Below are positions 11,339-24,329 of a stretch of DNA of 64,000 nucleotides, in pieces. Under the pieces are notes generated by a model. It saw nothing but the letters and a program-made list of their open reading frames with translations. It did not search any database and had not been told where the DNA came from. Origin of the DNA: Pontederia crassipes (taxonomy: Eukaryota; Streptophyta; Magnoliopsida; Commelinales; Pontederiaceae); contig CM060183.1 of assembly GCA_030549335.1 (NCBI GenBank), forward strand, positions 30,207,052 to 30,271,051, in the 5' to 3' direction. How positions within the stretch are numbered: position 1 is the stretch's first letter; every line of letters starts with the position of its first letter. A program made the position numbers and the translations under genes.

Positions 11339-14255
11339 TCACCATCCTCGAGCTTGACCATTCAGTCTGTCAAGCAAAGCATTGAAATCCATAGTCTGAC
11401 CACTCTCAGCCATCCTCTGAACAACACTCATAACTTGATCCCTCGGGTATCCCATACCAACAGCCTTCTCGATCATCTCACCAAAAGGATGAGCACGAAG
11501 TTGTGAGCCATGCTGATGCACAGCACTGCTATTGCTCGGCGGCAGCTGCTGATTCTGTATACCCTGAAGGTTGGTTGGTTGATAATTGTAAGCATTGCCA
11601 TAACCCTGCATATATTGTGGCGGGTAACCCGAAGGGGCCATATAACCACTCTTAGTTGGCTGTGACCCAAAGGAGCTCTGGTTCGTTGGAGCTTGTGACT
11701 GCCGCTGAATATTGTGCTGTGTAGGTGGCTGTGAAACTGAGACGCCTGTTCCACCATAACCAAAAGGAGATTCTGGACGCAGGTTGTTGGGCTGCGGAGC
11801 CGCAGGATAAGAACCCTGAATAGGAGTGTTGACAGGAAACGTCTCTGGGCTGGCATTTGCAGATGGAGGCAGGTAAGGAGGATAAGATCCTTGAGGTCTG
11901 ATTTGACCATGTGGTGGATGCTGTGGTTGAACTGCCTGTTGTGGAAACTGCTGGGTCAGTTGCGGTGCCCATTGCTTCTGGTGTTGAGGAAATGATGGGC
12001 TTTGGTTCTGTGTTACAGTTTGAGGTTGCTGTGGTGGTGCCTGAACTGAGGTATCTTGTGGTCTTTGCTGCACGTATTGTAGATCAGGTTGTATCGGTAG
12101 ACTCTGCTGAGGATAGTAACTGGCAGGTTGATTCATAATATATCGATCTTGTTGGACATTGGGGGCAATAGGTGCTTGATGATGCACTGGCACTTCTTTA
12201 TATGGTTGAACCTGTTCAGGTGCTCTGGCTGGGATAACTGGAGCAACTGTTTGATGAGGAAGAGCAAGGGCCAGTTGTTGGTTAGCAATGTCTGGTTTAT
12301 CATCCAACCTTTTCAGCTCAGAAGCAGATTGCGCAATAGTCTCCTCTTTCTCTTGAGAAGATTCTTTATGCGCCGTCTGGAGTTTAGCCAGTTCCTTTTG
12401 TGTTTCTGCAAGTTCTTGTTTATCTCTAACAATTTGGACAGCTCTGTGAACCTGTTACAGTATACACACGCAGGCTGAGAATGATTGCTGTGCTTTTGTC
12501 ATATCATGAAAGATCAACCAACAAATAAGGAGGATAAGCATCAGGGCAAAGAACAATCTTATAATATAATTTCTTGCTAACTTATCATCCACAATGTTTA
12601 CACGCAACTTACTTCCTGTATATGCTTCTCAAGAGCCTTAAACCTCTGTTCAGCTTCAGCATGATCCCGAATAATATCAGCTCGAAATTCCCCAATGGAT
12701 CGGTCAAGTTTGTAGCAGTGAATCTCCAGCTGTGATAAACGACCACTAATGCCCTCAAGAGAACGAAGCAGATTGTCAGCATATTTCTTCATGCACTTCT
12801 CAACAGCAAACATCACGTCTTCTCTGGAAAAATCTTCCTTGTCATAAATACTGACAAGTGGTCTTCCGTTTCTGTTCTCATGGTAATCCTGCTTAACAAA
12901 GAAGTATATGACACATATTGGTAGCATGTCAGATGAATACTAATGCTTTATATGCTAGAAGAAATTTGGCATTTGACCATTCCTAATCTATTGCATTTTT
13001 ATACATGTTTCCTGCTCTCATACAGCTACATAAGATGTCCAACCAAGGAAAACAAATATTCCACTAGAGCTGTCCAACCCCAGGGCAGACCTCTAATATG
13101 AGTAAATCGATGCAAACGATCTTCAAATTCATTTCTTTCCAGGACCCTAAAATGGAAATAGGCCATAGCATGATTCAATCACATTGCCATTTTAAATGAA
13201 TGTCCGTCTCAAAAAAAAGTTTAAATGAATGTATATAGTAAAGCTGAAAAGATGATGACTTAAAAGACGACACAAGAAATGATATTCTCTAGTCAACTAA
13301 GTCAAGCATGGATCATGGAATCACGTTATAATGCAGCAATTCATACTTGAACATATTTAGCAGAACTTCAGTTGGTGGAAGGCACATGTAACTTGCCATG
13401 TCACAAGATTACCAATAACTGAAAAAATCCATAGCCATACCGAGACAAAATAATAACATCAAATGTGTCCATGAAATTGCATTTGATAGCAAATACTAGT
13501 GAAGTTACAAGTTGAGAGAGCGCAACATCATGGACAAATAGCATGAGACTGTAACAATTTAATGATCACAAGTCAGCCACCTCCATTCCCAAGCTATCCA
13601 AACTTCAAAAATTCACACCATCTGGCGATATTCAAAATGCATGGACCCTATCATCTGAGCTAACAAGCTAACACGATTAGCAATTGAGACACGAAGTTCA
13701 TGTAAAAATCACTTATAGCCATTAGTGACAACAACAATCACAGCTTTCCTAATTCTCAAACAACAAATTAGTACCCATCAGTTCCTAGAACGTTGATGAT
13801 GTTGAATAATGACCACAAGTAACAAAAGAGAGTCATCCAAAACTTCTACATTTCCAGATCCCCCATTTAGAGAAATTTGACTCATTACTAGCATTTTAAT
13901 ACTATAAATTCTGAGAATACCATCAACCAACGCACTAATTGTAACCAAAACATATTTTTCTCCTCCATCGTCGTAATCCCGCTGCGACAGAGAATGATCG
14001 CCCCAAAACTATAAGCTAAGTAGCTAACAATCATAATCGCAACCAGAAACCAGGTATTCTAAGGGGGAAACGCGAAAAGGACAGAGCTGATATCGCGAAG
14101 GAAGAAATCAATACCTTCGATGCAGGATCGGGTCGAAGGCCATTGGAAGGATCCTGCGCGGCGTAGTCGTCGTAGGAGCAAAGCACGTCGTCGGAGCCGA
14201 AATCGAACGATCGGGAGCCCGAAGGGGCTCGGCCGGAGGATCCACCGGTCGCCAT
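11339..14255 (-). CDS. DUF1421 / FLOE-like prion-like protein
   Basis: Three minus-strand exons give a 509-residue protein: 14255-14115, 12888-12613 and 12451-11339, all joining at codon boundaries with GT/AG borders. The start codon at 14255 opens MATGGSSGRAPSG. Residues 1-47 are rich in Asp and Ser (SFDFGSDD, DDYAAQDPS). Residues 48-190 look alpha-helical and coiled-coil (REDVMFAVEKCMKKYAD, heptad-like LSQLEIHCYKLD). Residues 190-455 are a low-complexity Gln/Pro/Ser/Tyr tract. The last 50 residues hold GEMIEKAVGMGYPRDQVMSV, the UBA-like DUF1421 domain. This order matches Arabidopsis FLOE1-3, where FLOE1 forms hydration-dependent condensates in seeds and affects germination. That function is transferred from the family; the sequence shows only the architecture. 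Intron 1 is about 1.2 kb. Confidence 0.93.
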
Positions 14256-16118
14256 GGAAGCGGGAGATCGATCTGCGACTAGGGTTTGGAGGCGATCGTT
14301 CGATCTCGCTGCTTCTTTTCCTCGCTTCGTTCGCACGGAGAAAAGCGAAGGCAACCAGAGACTTATTTTATTTATTTTAGTGATTAATAATTTGGAGTCG
14401 GTGACATGATGATAAAATGCCACGAGGGCACGCAAAGATCGAGTCGCATAAACTTGTAATAATTTTGTAAACACTTTTAAATTAAAATAAAGTTTAAACG
14501 TAACAGTTAAAACTTAAGATAAGGATCACACTTATAAAATAATTTTATTTTCAACTTTAATTATTAAGATTTTATGATATATAATTTTATATATAATGTT
14601 TTAAAAAAAATGGCGTTTGGAAATGAAAAAAAATCTAAAATAATTTAGCCATTTTATGTTTAATACATCTTTTTCTTTCAGTACTAAATGTCTTTGTTTA
14701 AATTTAAATATCTTGCTTATATGTTTAGTACTTTATATCTTTATTTTTTAAAATCAACATCATTATGATGATTTATTTCTTTATTTTAAAATGATTAGTT
14801 TCTTTCTTCATTTCGTGATAAAATAACTCTTAAAATTAATATATGATTTTGAAAAAAATAGCAAAAAGTACTTTAGTATGCAATACTAGAAAGTAATTAT
14901 CTTCTTTATATCGTTTTGTAGTTATCAATTAGTTCACTCATCATAATTATCAAACCTTTTTATTAGATATATTAATCAGATTACTATTTACTATTTTCAA
15001 TAATATGCTATTTATTAATTATGTGTAAATTACATTAATTAATCAAATTGTTTGTCATGTTAAATAAATTTACTAGGGTGCTCATCCAATCAAACTCATT
15101 TGAGGTCGGGTCGGATCGAATTCCAACTCGACTTAGACTATAGATCCTAGTTGATTTGGCCGATTAGGAAATGAAAATTCTAAATTCAAATCAATCTGAT
15201 CATGACCTTATTTCCTATATTTTTACTGAATTATTTTATTTAGTATAGAGCTTTTATGTAATTTGAAACATACAAAAACCAAAACACCCAAAATATAGAA
15301 AATAATTAAAATAAAATATTAATGTTTATATTAAATAATGTACAAATAGTTAGGCCTGGTGGGATATAGTTTGAACCCTAAAGAACATTCAATTTGATCA
15401 AATTTTGAATTCAATCCAACCAGTGATGAGCAAAACGGATCAAATTTGGTTGTAATTAATTATATGCAGGGCTTAATGAATTTTATATGGAATCTCGTAA
15501 TACTAATAAGTACCCTTGAAGACGGACCAGAAAGCAATAAGGAAAGATCGGGTCAAATAAAGATAAAAGAAAAAAAAAATTTAAAGTCCGACCCACATAT
15601 GACGTATGATTAGTGTTTGAATTTTTATCACGCATGGGCTGTAAAGTATGTAATAACATTAAGAATAAAATTTAAGTTAAAAAAAAAACAAAACTAGGAG
15701 AGTACTAATGGTTGTAATAAATTTGATTCGGACGTTTCTATTGTTATCCTCAAACTTCATTTTATAATTAAATTACTCTTCATTTTTTTTACTTATTTCA
15801 TATAATAATATTTAAAAAATTAAAAAAAAAATGATGCAAAAATTAACTCTCTCCCTCCCTTCGACTGCCCCCTCTCCCACTCTCATCCTCGGTGTTGGGG
15901 AGGAGATGGGGAGGGGGGCGGCTCCCCCTCCTCTCCGACATCGGACTCTATTTATTTTTTAATTTTATATATATTTTAAAATAATGTGTTAAATCAGCAA
16001 AATAATTAGAAAATTAATTATTTTTGTGAAATTATAGGATAGCGTTGAAAAAATAAATAAATTTGAAGGATATTTAGTAAAATTTATCCGGATATCAAGT
16101 TAATTGATTATAGCCGGA
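14256..16118. other. Promoter side of the FLOE-like gene, then AT-rich spacer
   Basis: The first 150 bp or so is presumably 5' UTR and promoter of the minus-strand gene. The rest is AT-rich with no gene. A small GC-rich island at 15845-15955 sits between AT-rich flanks that contain weakly inverted words; it may be another decayed TIR element, but I cannot set its ends. Confidence 0.4.
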
Positions 16119-16592
16119 TAGAGGCGTTCACCGGGTTGGGTTGACCCATAAACTCGATGATCTAACCCGGCCTGAATCGGTTTGAGTCGGACCTGACCCG
16201 AACTCGATCCGATGTATCGGGTTGGGTACGTGTTAGATTTTCCCACTTATTTTTTATTTTTTATTTTTCTTTTTTATTTAAACTTAAGCTTATATTTGAT
16301 TTATTTTTTAAATGCAAATAAAATATTTTTAGTATAGAAATAATATTAAATAAGTACAAATTTATTTTATACTTTAAAATAAATATTAAGTAATATTTTT
16401 AAATATTAAAAAATATATAACCATAAGAATTATTTTTTTTTAAAAAATTGAGTGATCGGATAATCCGACTACCCTATCCGACTCAGACTAAATCGAGTTG
16501 GATTTGACCCACAAAAACTTCTTAACCCGATCCGACTAAATTCGGTCGAGTTTAAATTGGATTTGTTCACGGGCAACCCGTGAACATCTCTA
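16119..16592. mobile_element. hAT-like non-autonomous element
   Basis: The ends are TAGAGGCGTTCACCGGG on the left and, read inverted, TAGAGATGTTCACGGG on the right. The flanks are TAGCCGGA (16111-16118) and TAGCTGGC (16593-16600), a 6-of-8 match consistent with the 8-bp duplication of hAT elements. The arms carry TCGGGTTGGG-type words around an AT-rich centre. There is no transposase, so it depended on another element to move. Confidence 0.65.
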
Positions 16593-17518
<926 letters not shown>

Positions 17519-18325
17519 GGAAATCCTTGATGAGAAATTGTATTAGAACACACTTATCGAAAATGATTATAAGTACATCTTGCAAACCTACATTTTCTGA
17601 AACATAAAAATAATAGATATAACAGATATCGACAGTTCTATTTTTTTAGACACAGCTAATACGTTTGATATCCGTTTTACATGAAAAAAAAAACTATGCA
17701 TAATTTGTGAAACTGTATATATAATATTATCTTCCATCACATCATGTATACGCTGTATATACGCCATGTCAACATGCCAAAAATGAGAATTTGTAACAAA
17801 ATCGAAAAGTTTGAACCGTTATATATATACGACAATTATGATTTTATCTCCATGTACTTTTTTTTCGCTCGTAGTAAAGTTTTCTCGTGACAACGGCATC
17901 CTTTGTCATTTGATATTTCTTCCTTGTGCACTTATAATAAGATTTTATGATGTTAAATTTTTATGTTCTTCTATTTTGTCTCAATTTGTTTTATTTTGAA
18001 CACGTGAAAATTAAATATGAAATAAGTAGCAACGAACATGGGATTTTTTTTTAACATAGTTAGATATTTGAGGCAGTTCACATGCAATCACAGCCAATCA
18101 TTCATAAACCATTTCTTCACGAAGCAGTAATTGATCATTCATACTCAAATCTGTACGTAGATTTTTTGGCATGCAGCGCAGCTGAACCCAACTATATCTA
18201 TAAGAGTAGCACTACGCAACGCATGCATGAAACCATTTTATTAATACGCCAACTCACATGTTCAAAAACCACGACGGAATACGACATTCGAAAGCTCTTA
18301 ATCCCATTGCCGCCAATTAGTCACG

Positions 18326-18556
18326 CTAGTTGTGGTGTTGTGGGTCTGGTCCTCCGGGGACTTCTCTCATGAGTCGTTCACTCCTCGGAGGAGCCCTATC
18401 TCTGATCCGAAGATCGAACCCACGTCTTGCTAAATCGTCCTCGTTCTTGCAACCAGCTGCAAGATCGATCGCCCTGCAGGCCTCGCAGGTACTGATGAAG
18501 ACGACGTCCGTGCAAAGGAGCAAGAAGAGCAGCACGAATGTCTTGAACATTGCCAT
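18326..18556 (-). CDS. CLE: CLE signalling peptide precursor, copy 1
   Basis: A single exon encodes 76 residues from the ATG at 18556; an in-frame GTG three codons upstream is not a plausible start. Residues 1-28 are a hydrophobic secretion signal (MAMFKTFVLLFLLL...) ending near an AC-rich cleavage region. Residues 29-63 are a variable spacer. Residues 64-75 are the CLE dodecapeptide REVPGGPDPQHH, with one Asn before the stop. CLE propeptides are secreted and cut to 12-13 residue ligands, usually with hydroxylated or arabinosylated Pro, that bind leucine-rich-repeat receptor kinases in meristem and vascular signalling. The Pro and Gly positions typical of CLV3-class ligands are intact. This copy has the most diverged spacer of the four. 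A TATA box lies 65-73 bases upstream, implying a short 5' UTR. Confidence 0.93.
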   Translation of the reverse strand: MAMFKTFVLLFLLLCTDVVFISTCEACRAIDLAAGCKNEDDLARRGFDLRIRDRAPPRSERLMREVPGGPDPQHHN

Positions 18557-18620
18557 GCTGATCACAGGACCACCTTACTGTAACTTGTCTGACTGCAATG
18601 AGCAGCAGAGTTGGTGCCTC

Positions 18621-18629
18621 TATTTATAG
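18621..18629 (-). promoter_or_regulatory. TATA box of CLE copy 1
   Basis: The minus-strand sequence is CTATAAATA, 65 bases upstream of the ATG. It is kept at the same spacing in all four units. Confidence 0.75.
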
Positions 18630-18635
18630 GCCGCT

Positions 18636-18851
18636 TCATGTCGACAAGTAAGAGTTGGCGATAGTTGATGAATATACTACTTGCAGGTGGTGGTGCTTTT
18701 CATGAGTGAGTGCATGCATGTATGCATGGTGATGGGTCGATCGAGCAACTACGAACTCCTCCAACAGCCGCTTCCCCAGTTCGACAAATCCGACGCAAAA
18801 GCCGTTGATTTCCACTATTTCTGCCATTAGCGTCCTTTGTGCGCCTTCCAT
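18636..18851 (-). other. Conserved small open frame upstream of CLE copy 1
   Basis: It has 71 codons from an ATG, opening MEGAQRTLMAEIVEINGF and continuing VGFVELGKRLLEEF. I do not recognise the family and see no signal peptide. The first 40 codons stay open in all four units, but the tails differ. A TATTTATAAA-type box lies about 60 bases upstream, at 18906-18920. It may be a small gene, a gene fragment copied with the CLE gene, or chance; high copy identity alone keeps the frame open. Confidence 0.3.
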
Positions 18852-19505
18852 AATCGTCAGGCCTTCTCTCTGTGTGTGGGCTACGTACCCCAAGGCACCT
18901 CGTGTAGTTTATAAATATAACCAAAAGAGGACATGATCAATCATATATACATAATTAATGCATAGTGACCACGCGCGTCGACATGCAGATTAATTATGTT
19001 GCACAAAACTGCTTCCTTATTAATGTACTTTACACTCGTCGGTACCACTAACTTTTCTTAGATGCATCCATAAAAAGAAATGGCCATTTCAGTTTCCGTA
19101 TTAATCACAAAAGTTGTGACTATTCTTTCTTGGTAGTCTTTGTACTCTATTTTAATTCTTCTAGGTAATAATGCTTTGAATATGAAGCAAGTTGGTCTCT
19201 CTACATAGTCAGACGCTTCAATAGAATTTTTCTAGAGATATTCTGTATGTGATTCGGATTTGATTTATTTTTTTATCACGAGATAAGTGTTTTATTTTTA
19301 AAAAACTTATTTAGAGTCTCAGTTCGTATGTAATTTCTATTATCTATCAAAATGAGTATCTATATAAATTTCCTAGAGTCTAAATAGGGACTCATCATTA
19401 TAATTATTATTTTTTCATAACAAAGAATCGCCGTCGTTTTTTCTCTTCGCATTCTTCTGTGTTTCGTACGATCCCTCTCTCCTTCCTTTAGTAACACTTC
19501 TGAAT

Positions 19506-19853
19506 TTGTTACACTCGTGTTCTCGTTGCATGCAGACTTATCGAGAGCGCTCGAGTACGAGAACGCAAACGACCAGCAGCATCTCTCTTCTACAAAAACG
19601 TTGCACTAGCCGGATCCTTGATAGGCGCTCTGCAGAGCTTGACTTTGAGCCATTAAACTCCGGCCGGCCACCCGGGCTTTTTGGCACGGTGAGGGATATA
19701 TCATACGGAACGAAGAGCTACATGGCGGCCGGCCACCGCCCCCAGGGACGCGCCTTCCATCGGCGCCTACTTTTGGAGCTACTACTCGGGGCGCAGGAAC
19801 GGCAAAGAGGGCATGAGAGCCACTGCCTTCCTCTGGAGCTTGCACTGTTTTAG
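19506..19853 (+). other. GC-rich conserved segment between CLE units, copy 1
   Basis: An abrupt GC-rich block with an open plus-strand frame of about 110 codons (ends LELALF) and other shorter open frames on both strands. One frame reads IGAYFWSYYSGRRNGKEG, another SLFYKNVALAGSLIGAL. No known domain is recognised. A consensus-like acceptor (TTGCATGCAG) sits at its left edge. It recurs almost unchanged at 22081 and 24330. It could be a captured exon fragment or an unannotated gene piece. Confidence 0.35.
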
Positions 19854-20897
19854 AAATATGCTGCTATAATATTAATTTGCTATCAACCAAATTATATAAA
19901 TTCTTTAACTAATAAAAGACATTTTAGTAAAATATGTGTATTATTTAAATTTTTTTTTATAAGTATACATGATCATCTGAATTGCTAAACAAATTATTTC
20001 TGCTTAATAAACAAGGCAATACATATTATTTATGATTTAATAATTGGCCATTAAGATAGTCTAATTGATTATAATTTGTCTTGGGTATTAACTCTCCCTT
20101 CACTTAAAATTGTCCTGCGTATTCGAATTTCCTATCAAATATCAAGTAAATCAATATTAATTATATATATAACATATATATCGGTCTTACTTACATAACA
20201 TATTTTCCAAAATTATTTTTTCATAATTGTCTATAATTATGGAAATTTCCTTGATGATGTCTAAGTAATTGTGTTAGAACACACTTTTCGAAAATGCTTA
20301 TAAGTACATTTTGCTACCTACATTTTCTCAAAACTTAAAAATAATAGATACACCATATATTGATAGTTATAATTTTTTTTAGACATAACGAAGGGCATCC
20401 TAAGTTAAATATAACTAATTAAATCGTCATGATATGCTCGTTACATGAAAAAAAAATCATGCATACATATTTGTTAAAGCATCATATATAATATTATCTT
20501 CCATCACATCATGTATATACACAGAGCATATACGTGAAAGTTAAACATGGAGTGGTGAATTGTGTGTGACGTTAATTACGACAATGAGGGATTGTTACGC
20601 AATATGAACATGGGAAAAAAGTTCCTTTTTTTTTTTAACGTAGTTACATATATGAGGCAGTTCACATGCAATCAAAGCCAATCATTCAATAGACCATTGC
20701 TTCCTAAAGCAGTAATTGATCATTCAATACTCAAATCTCTAGATAATTTTCGGCATGCAGCACAGCTGAGCCCAGCTACGTAAGGGCAGTACTACGCATG
20801 CATGAAGCCATTTTATTAATACACCAACTCACATGTTCAAAAACCACGACAGAGTATGACATTCGATAACTCTTCCACTGCCGCCAACTTAATGACG

Positions 20898-21128
20898 CTA
20901 GTTGTGGTGTTGTGGGTCTGGTCCTCCAGGGACCTCTCTCATGGGTAGTTCACCCTTCAGAGCCCTACCTCTGATCCAAAGATCGAAACCACGTCGTGCT
21001 ACATTGTCCTCGTGTTTGCAACCTTCAGCTCCAGGATTGATCGCCCTGCAGGCCTCGCAGGTACTGATGAAGACGACGTCCGTGCCCAGGAGCAAGAAGA
21101 GCAGCACGAATGTCTTGAACATTGCCAT
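20898..21128 (-). CDS. CLE: CLE signalling peptide precursor, copy 2
   Basis: It has 76 codons from the ATG at 21128. The signal region differs from copy 1 at one position (Gly for Cys). The spacer is diverged (INPGAEGC, DNVARRGFDLW, KGELPM), and the dodecapeptide REVPGGPDPQHH plus Asn is identical. It differs from copies 3 and 4 by a single residue (AEG versus AAG). Promoter and small upstream frame are conserved. All CLE features, including a secretion signal and a C-terminal ligand, are intact, so it is likely functional. Confidence 0.93.
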   Translation of the reverse strand: MAMFKTFVLLFLLLGTDVVFISTCEACRAINPGAEGCKHEDNVARRGFDLWIRGRALKGELPMREVPGGPDPQHHN

Positions 21129-21189
21129 GCTGATCACAGGACCTTACTGTATCTTGTCTGACTGCAATGAGCAGCAGAGTTGGTGCCTC

Positions 21190-21198
21190 TATTTATAG
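21190..21198 (-). promoter_or_regulatory. TATA box of CLE copy 2
   Basis: CTATAAATA on the minus strand, at the same position relative to the ATG as in copy 1. Confidence 0.75.
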
Positions 21199-21267
21199 GC
21201 CGCTTCATGTCGACAAGTAAGAGTTGGCGATAGTGATGAATATACTACTTGCAGGTGGTGTTGGTTT

Positions 21268-21426
21268 TCATGAGTCACGAGTGAGTGCATGCATGTATGC
21301 ATGGTGATGGGTCGATCGAGCAACTACGAGCTCCTCCATCAGCTGCTTCCCCAGTTCGACAAATCCGACGCAAAAGCCGTTGATTTCCACTATTTCTGCC
21401 ATTAGCGTCCTTTGTGCGCCTTCCAT
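21268..21426 (-). other. Conserved small open frame upstream of CLE copy 2
   Basis: It has 52 codons and opens MEGAQRTLMAEIVEINGF like copy 1. It ends earlier (THHHAYMHALTRDS) because a short insertion changes the tail. The family is unknown. Confidence 0.3.
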
Positions 21427-22080
21427 AATCGTCAGGCCTTCTCTCTGTGTGTGGGCTACGTACCCCAAGGCACCTCGTGTAGTTTATAAATATAACCAAA
21501 AGAGGACATGATCAATCATATATAGATAATTAATGCATAGTGACCACGCGCGTCGACATGCAGATTAATTATGTTGCACAAAACTGCTTCCTTATTAATG
21601 TACTTTACACTCGTCGGTACCACTAACTTTTCTTAGATGCATCCATAAAAAGAAATGACCATTTCAGTTTCCGTATTAATCACAAAAGTTGTGACTATTC
21701 TTTCTTGCTGGTCTTTGTACTCTATTTTGATTCTTCTAGGTAATAATGCCTTGAATTTAAAGTCAGTTGGTCCATCTACATAGTCAGACGTTTCAATAAA
21801 ATCTTTTTAAGAATATTCTGTATGTGATTCGAATTTAATTTATTTTTTTATCACGAGATATATGTCTTATTTTTAAGAAATTTATTTAGAGTCACAGTCC
21901 ATATATAATTTTTATCATCTATAAAAAAAAGTACATATATAAACTTTTTAGGGTCTAGATAGAAATACATCCTTGTAATCATTATTTTTTCATAACAAAA
22001 AACCGTCGTCATTTTTTCTTTTCGCGTTCTTCTGTGTTTCGTGCGATTCCTTTCTCCTTCTTTTCGTAACACTTCTGTAT

Positions 22081-22428
22081 TTGTTACACTCGTGTTCTCG
22101 TTGCATGCAGACTTATCGAGAGCGCTCGAGTACGAGAACGCAAACGACCAGCAGCATCCCTCTTCTACAAAAACGTTGCACTAGCCGGATCCTTGATAGG
22201 CGCTCTGCAGAGCTTGACTTTGAGCCATTAAACTCCGGCCAGCCACCCGGGCTTTTTGGCACGGTGAGGGATATATCATACGGAACGAACAGCTACATGG
22301 CGGCCGGCCACCGCCCCCAGGGACGCGCCTTCCATCGGCGCCTACTTTTGGAGCTACTACTCGGGGCGCAGGAACGGCAAAGAGGGCATGAGAGCCACTG
22401 CCTTCCTCTGGAGCTTGCACTGTTTTAG
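22081..22428 (+). other. GC-rich conserved segment between CLE units, copy 2
   Basis: Almost identical to 19506-19853, with the same open frame of about 110 codons and the same acceptor-like left edge. Function unknown. Confidence 0.35.
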
Positions 22429-23471
22429 AAATATGCTGCTATAATATTAATTTGCTATCAACCAAATTATATAAATTCTTTAACTAATAAAAGACATTTT
22501 AGTAAAATATGTGTATTATTTAAATTTTTTTATAAGTATACATGATCATCTGAATTGCTAAACAAATTATTTCTGCTTAATAAACAAGGCAATACATATT
22601 ATTTATGATTTAATAATTGGCCATTAAGATAGTCTAATTGATTATAATTTGTCTTGGGTATTAACTCTCCCTTCACTTGAAGTTGTCCTGGGTATTCGAA
22701 TTTTCTATCAAATATCAAGTAAATCAATATTAATTATATATATAACATATATATCGGTCTTACTTACATAACATATTTTTCAAAATTATTTTTTTCATAA
22801 TTGTCTATAATTATGGAAATTTCCTTGATGATGGCTAAGTAATTGTGTTAGAACACACTTTTCGAAAATGCTTATAAGTACATTTTGCTACCTACATTTT
22901 CTCAAAACTTAAAAATAATAGATACACCATATATTGATAGTTATAATTTTTTTTAGACATAACTAAGGGCATCCTAAGTTAAATATAACTAATTAAATCG
23001 TCATGATATGCGCGTTACATGAAAAAAAAATCATGCATAAATATTTGTTAAAGCATCATATATAATATTATCTTCCATCACATCATGTATATACACAGAG
23101 CATATACGTGAAAATTAAACATGGAGTGGTGAATTATGTGTGACGTTAATTACGACAATGAGGGATTGTTACGCAATATGAACATGGGAAAAAAGTTCCT
23201 TTTTTTTTTTAACGTAGTTACATATATGAGGCAGTTCACATGCAATCAAAGCCAATAATTCAATAGACCATTGCTTCCCAAAGCAGTAATTGATCATTCA
23301 ATACTCAAATCTCTAGATAATTTTCGGCATGCAGCGCAGCTGAGCCCAGCTACGTAAGGGCAGTACTACGCATGCATGAAGCCAGTTTATTAATACACCA
23401 ACTCACATGTTCAAAAACCACGACAGAGTATGACATTCGGTAACTCTTCCACTGCCGCCAACTTAATGACG

Positions 23472-23702
23472 CTAGTTGTGGTGTTGTGGGTCTGGTCCTC
23501 CAGGGACCTCTCTCATGGGTAGTTCACCCTTCAGAGCCCTACCTCTGATCCAAAGATCGAAACCACGTCGTGCTACATTGTCCTCGTGTTTGCAACCTGC
23601 AGCTCCAGGATTGATCGCCCTGCAGGCCTCGCAGGTACTGATGAAGACGACGTCCGTGCCCAGGAGCAAGAAGAGCAGCACGAATGTCTTGAACATTGCC
23701 AT
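23472..23702 (-). CDS. CLE: CLE signalling peptide precursor, copy 3
   Basis: It has 76 codons from the ATG at 23702, and the predicted protein is identical to copy 4. It has a hydrophobic signal region, spacer INPGAAGCKHEDN, and C-terminal REVPGGPDPQHH plus Asn. The surrounding unit is nearly identical to unit 2, which points to a recent duplication or gene conversion. The next unit was separated from this one by the copia insertion. Confidence 0.93.
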   Translation of the reverse strand: MAMFKTFVLLFLLLGTDVVFISTCEACRAINPGAAGCKHEDNVARRGFDLWIRGRALKGELPMREVPGGPDPQHHN

Positions 23703-23763
23703 GCTGATCACAGGACCTTACTGTATCTTGTCTGACTGCAATGAGCAGCAGAGTTGGTGCCTC

Positions 23764-23772
23764 TATTTATAG
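23764..23772 (-). promoter_or_regulatory. TATA box of CLE copy 3
   Basis: CTATAAATA on the minus strand, conserved in sequence and position. Confidence 0.75.
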
Positions 23773-23841
23773 GCCGCTTCATGTCGACAAGTAAGAGTTG
23801 GCGATAGTGATGAATATACTACTTGCAGGTGGTGGTGGTTT

Positions 23842-24000
23842 TCATGAGTCACGAGTGAGTGCATGCATGTATGCATGGTGATGGGTCGATCGAGCAACTA
23901 CGAGCTCCTCCATCAGCTGCTTCCCCAGTTCGACAAATCCGACGCAAAAGCCGTTGATTTCCACTATTTCTGCCATTAGCGTCCTTTGTGCGCCTTCCAT
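23842..24000 (-). other. Conserved small open frame upstream of CLE copy 3
   Basis: It encodes the same 52 residues as the copy 2 frame. The family is unknown. Confidence 0.3.
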
Positions 24001-24329
24001 AATCGTCAGGCCTTCTCTCTGTGTGTGGGCTACGTACCCCAAGGCACCTCGTGTAGTTTATAAATATAACCAAAAGAGGACATGATCAATCATATATAGA
24101 TAATTAATGCATAGTGACCACGCGCGTCGACATGCAGATTAATTATGTTGCACAAAACTGCTTCCTTATTAATGTACCTTACACTCGTCGGTACCACTAA
24201 CTTTTGTTAGATGCATCCATAAAAAGAAATGGCCATTTCTGTTTCCTTATTAATCACAAAAGTTGTGACTATTCTTTCTTCATAGTCTTTGTACTCTATT
24301 TTGATTCTTCTGTATTTGTTACAGTCGTG

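Noticed and set aside
11911..12478. Plus-strand frames over the FLOE-like exon 3
   Set aside because: Antisense to a supported coding exon, without recognisable content.
18557..18565. Longer CLE protein starting three codons upstream
   Set aside because: The upstream codon is GTG. The first ATG gives a proper signal peptide.
18330..18629. Plus-strand frames antisense to each CLE gene (about 98 codons, also at 20902, 23476 and 29514)
   Set aside because: They are shadows of the CLE coding strand; their conservation follows from the CLE gene.
19606..19845. Minus-strand frame with GRRVPGGGG, resembling a CLE motif
   Set aside because: It lacks a signal peptide and the GPxPxHH end, and lies in mid-frame inside the GC-rich block.
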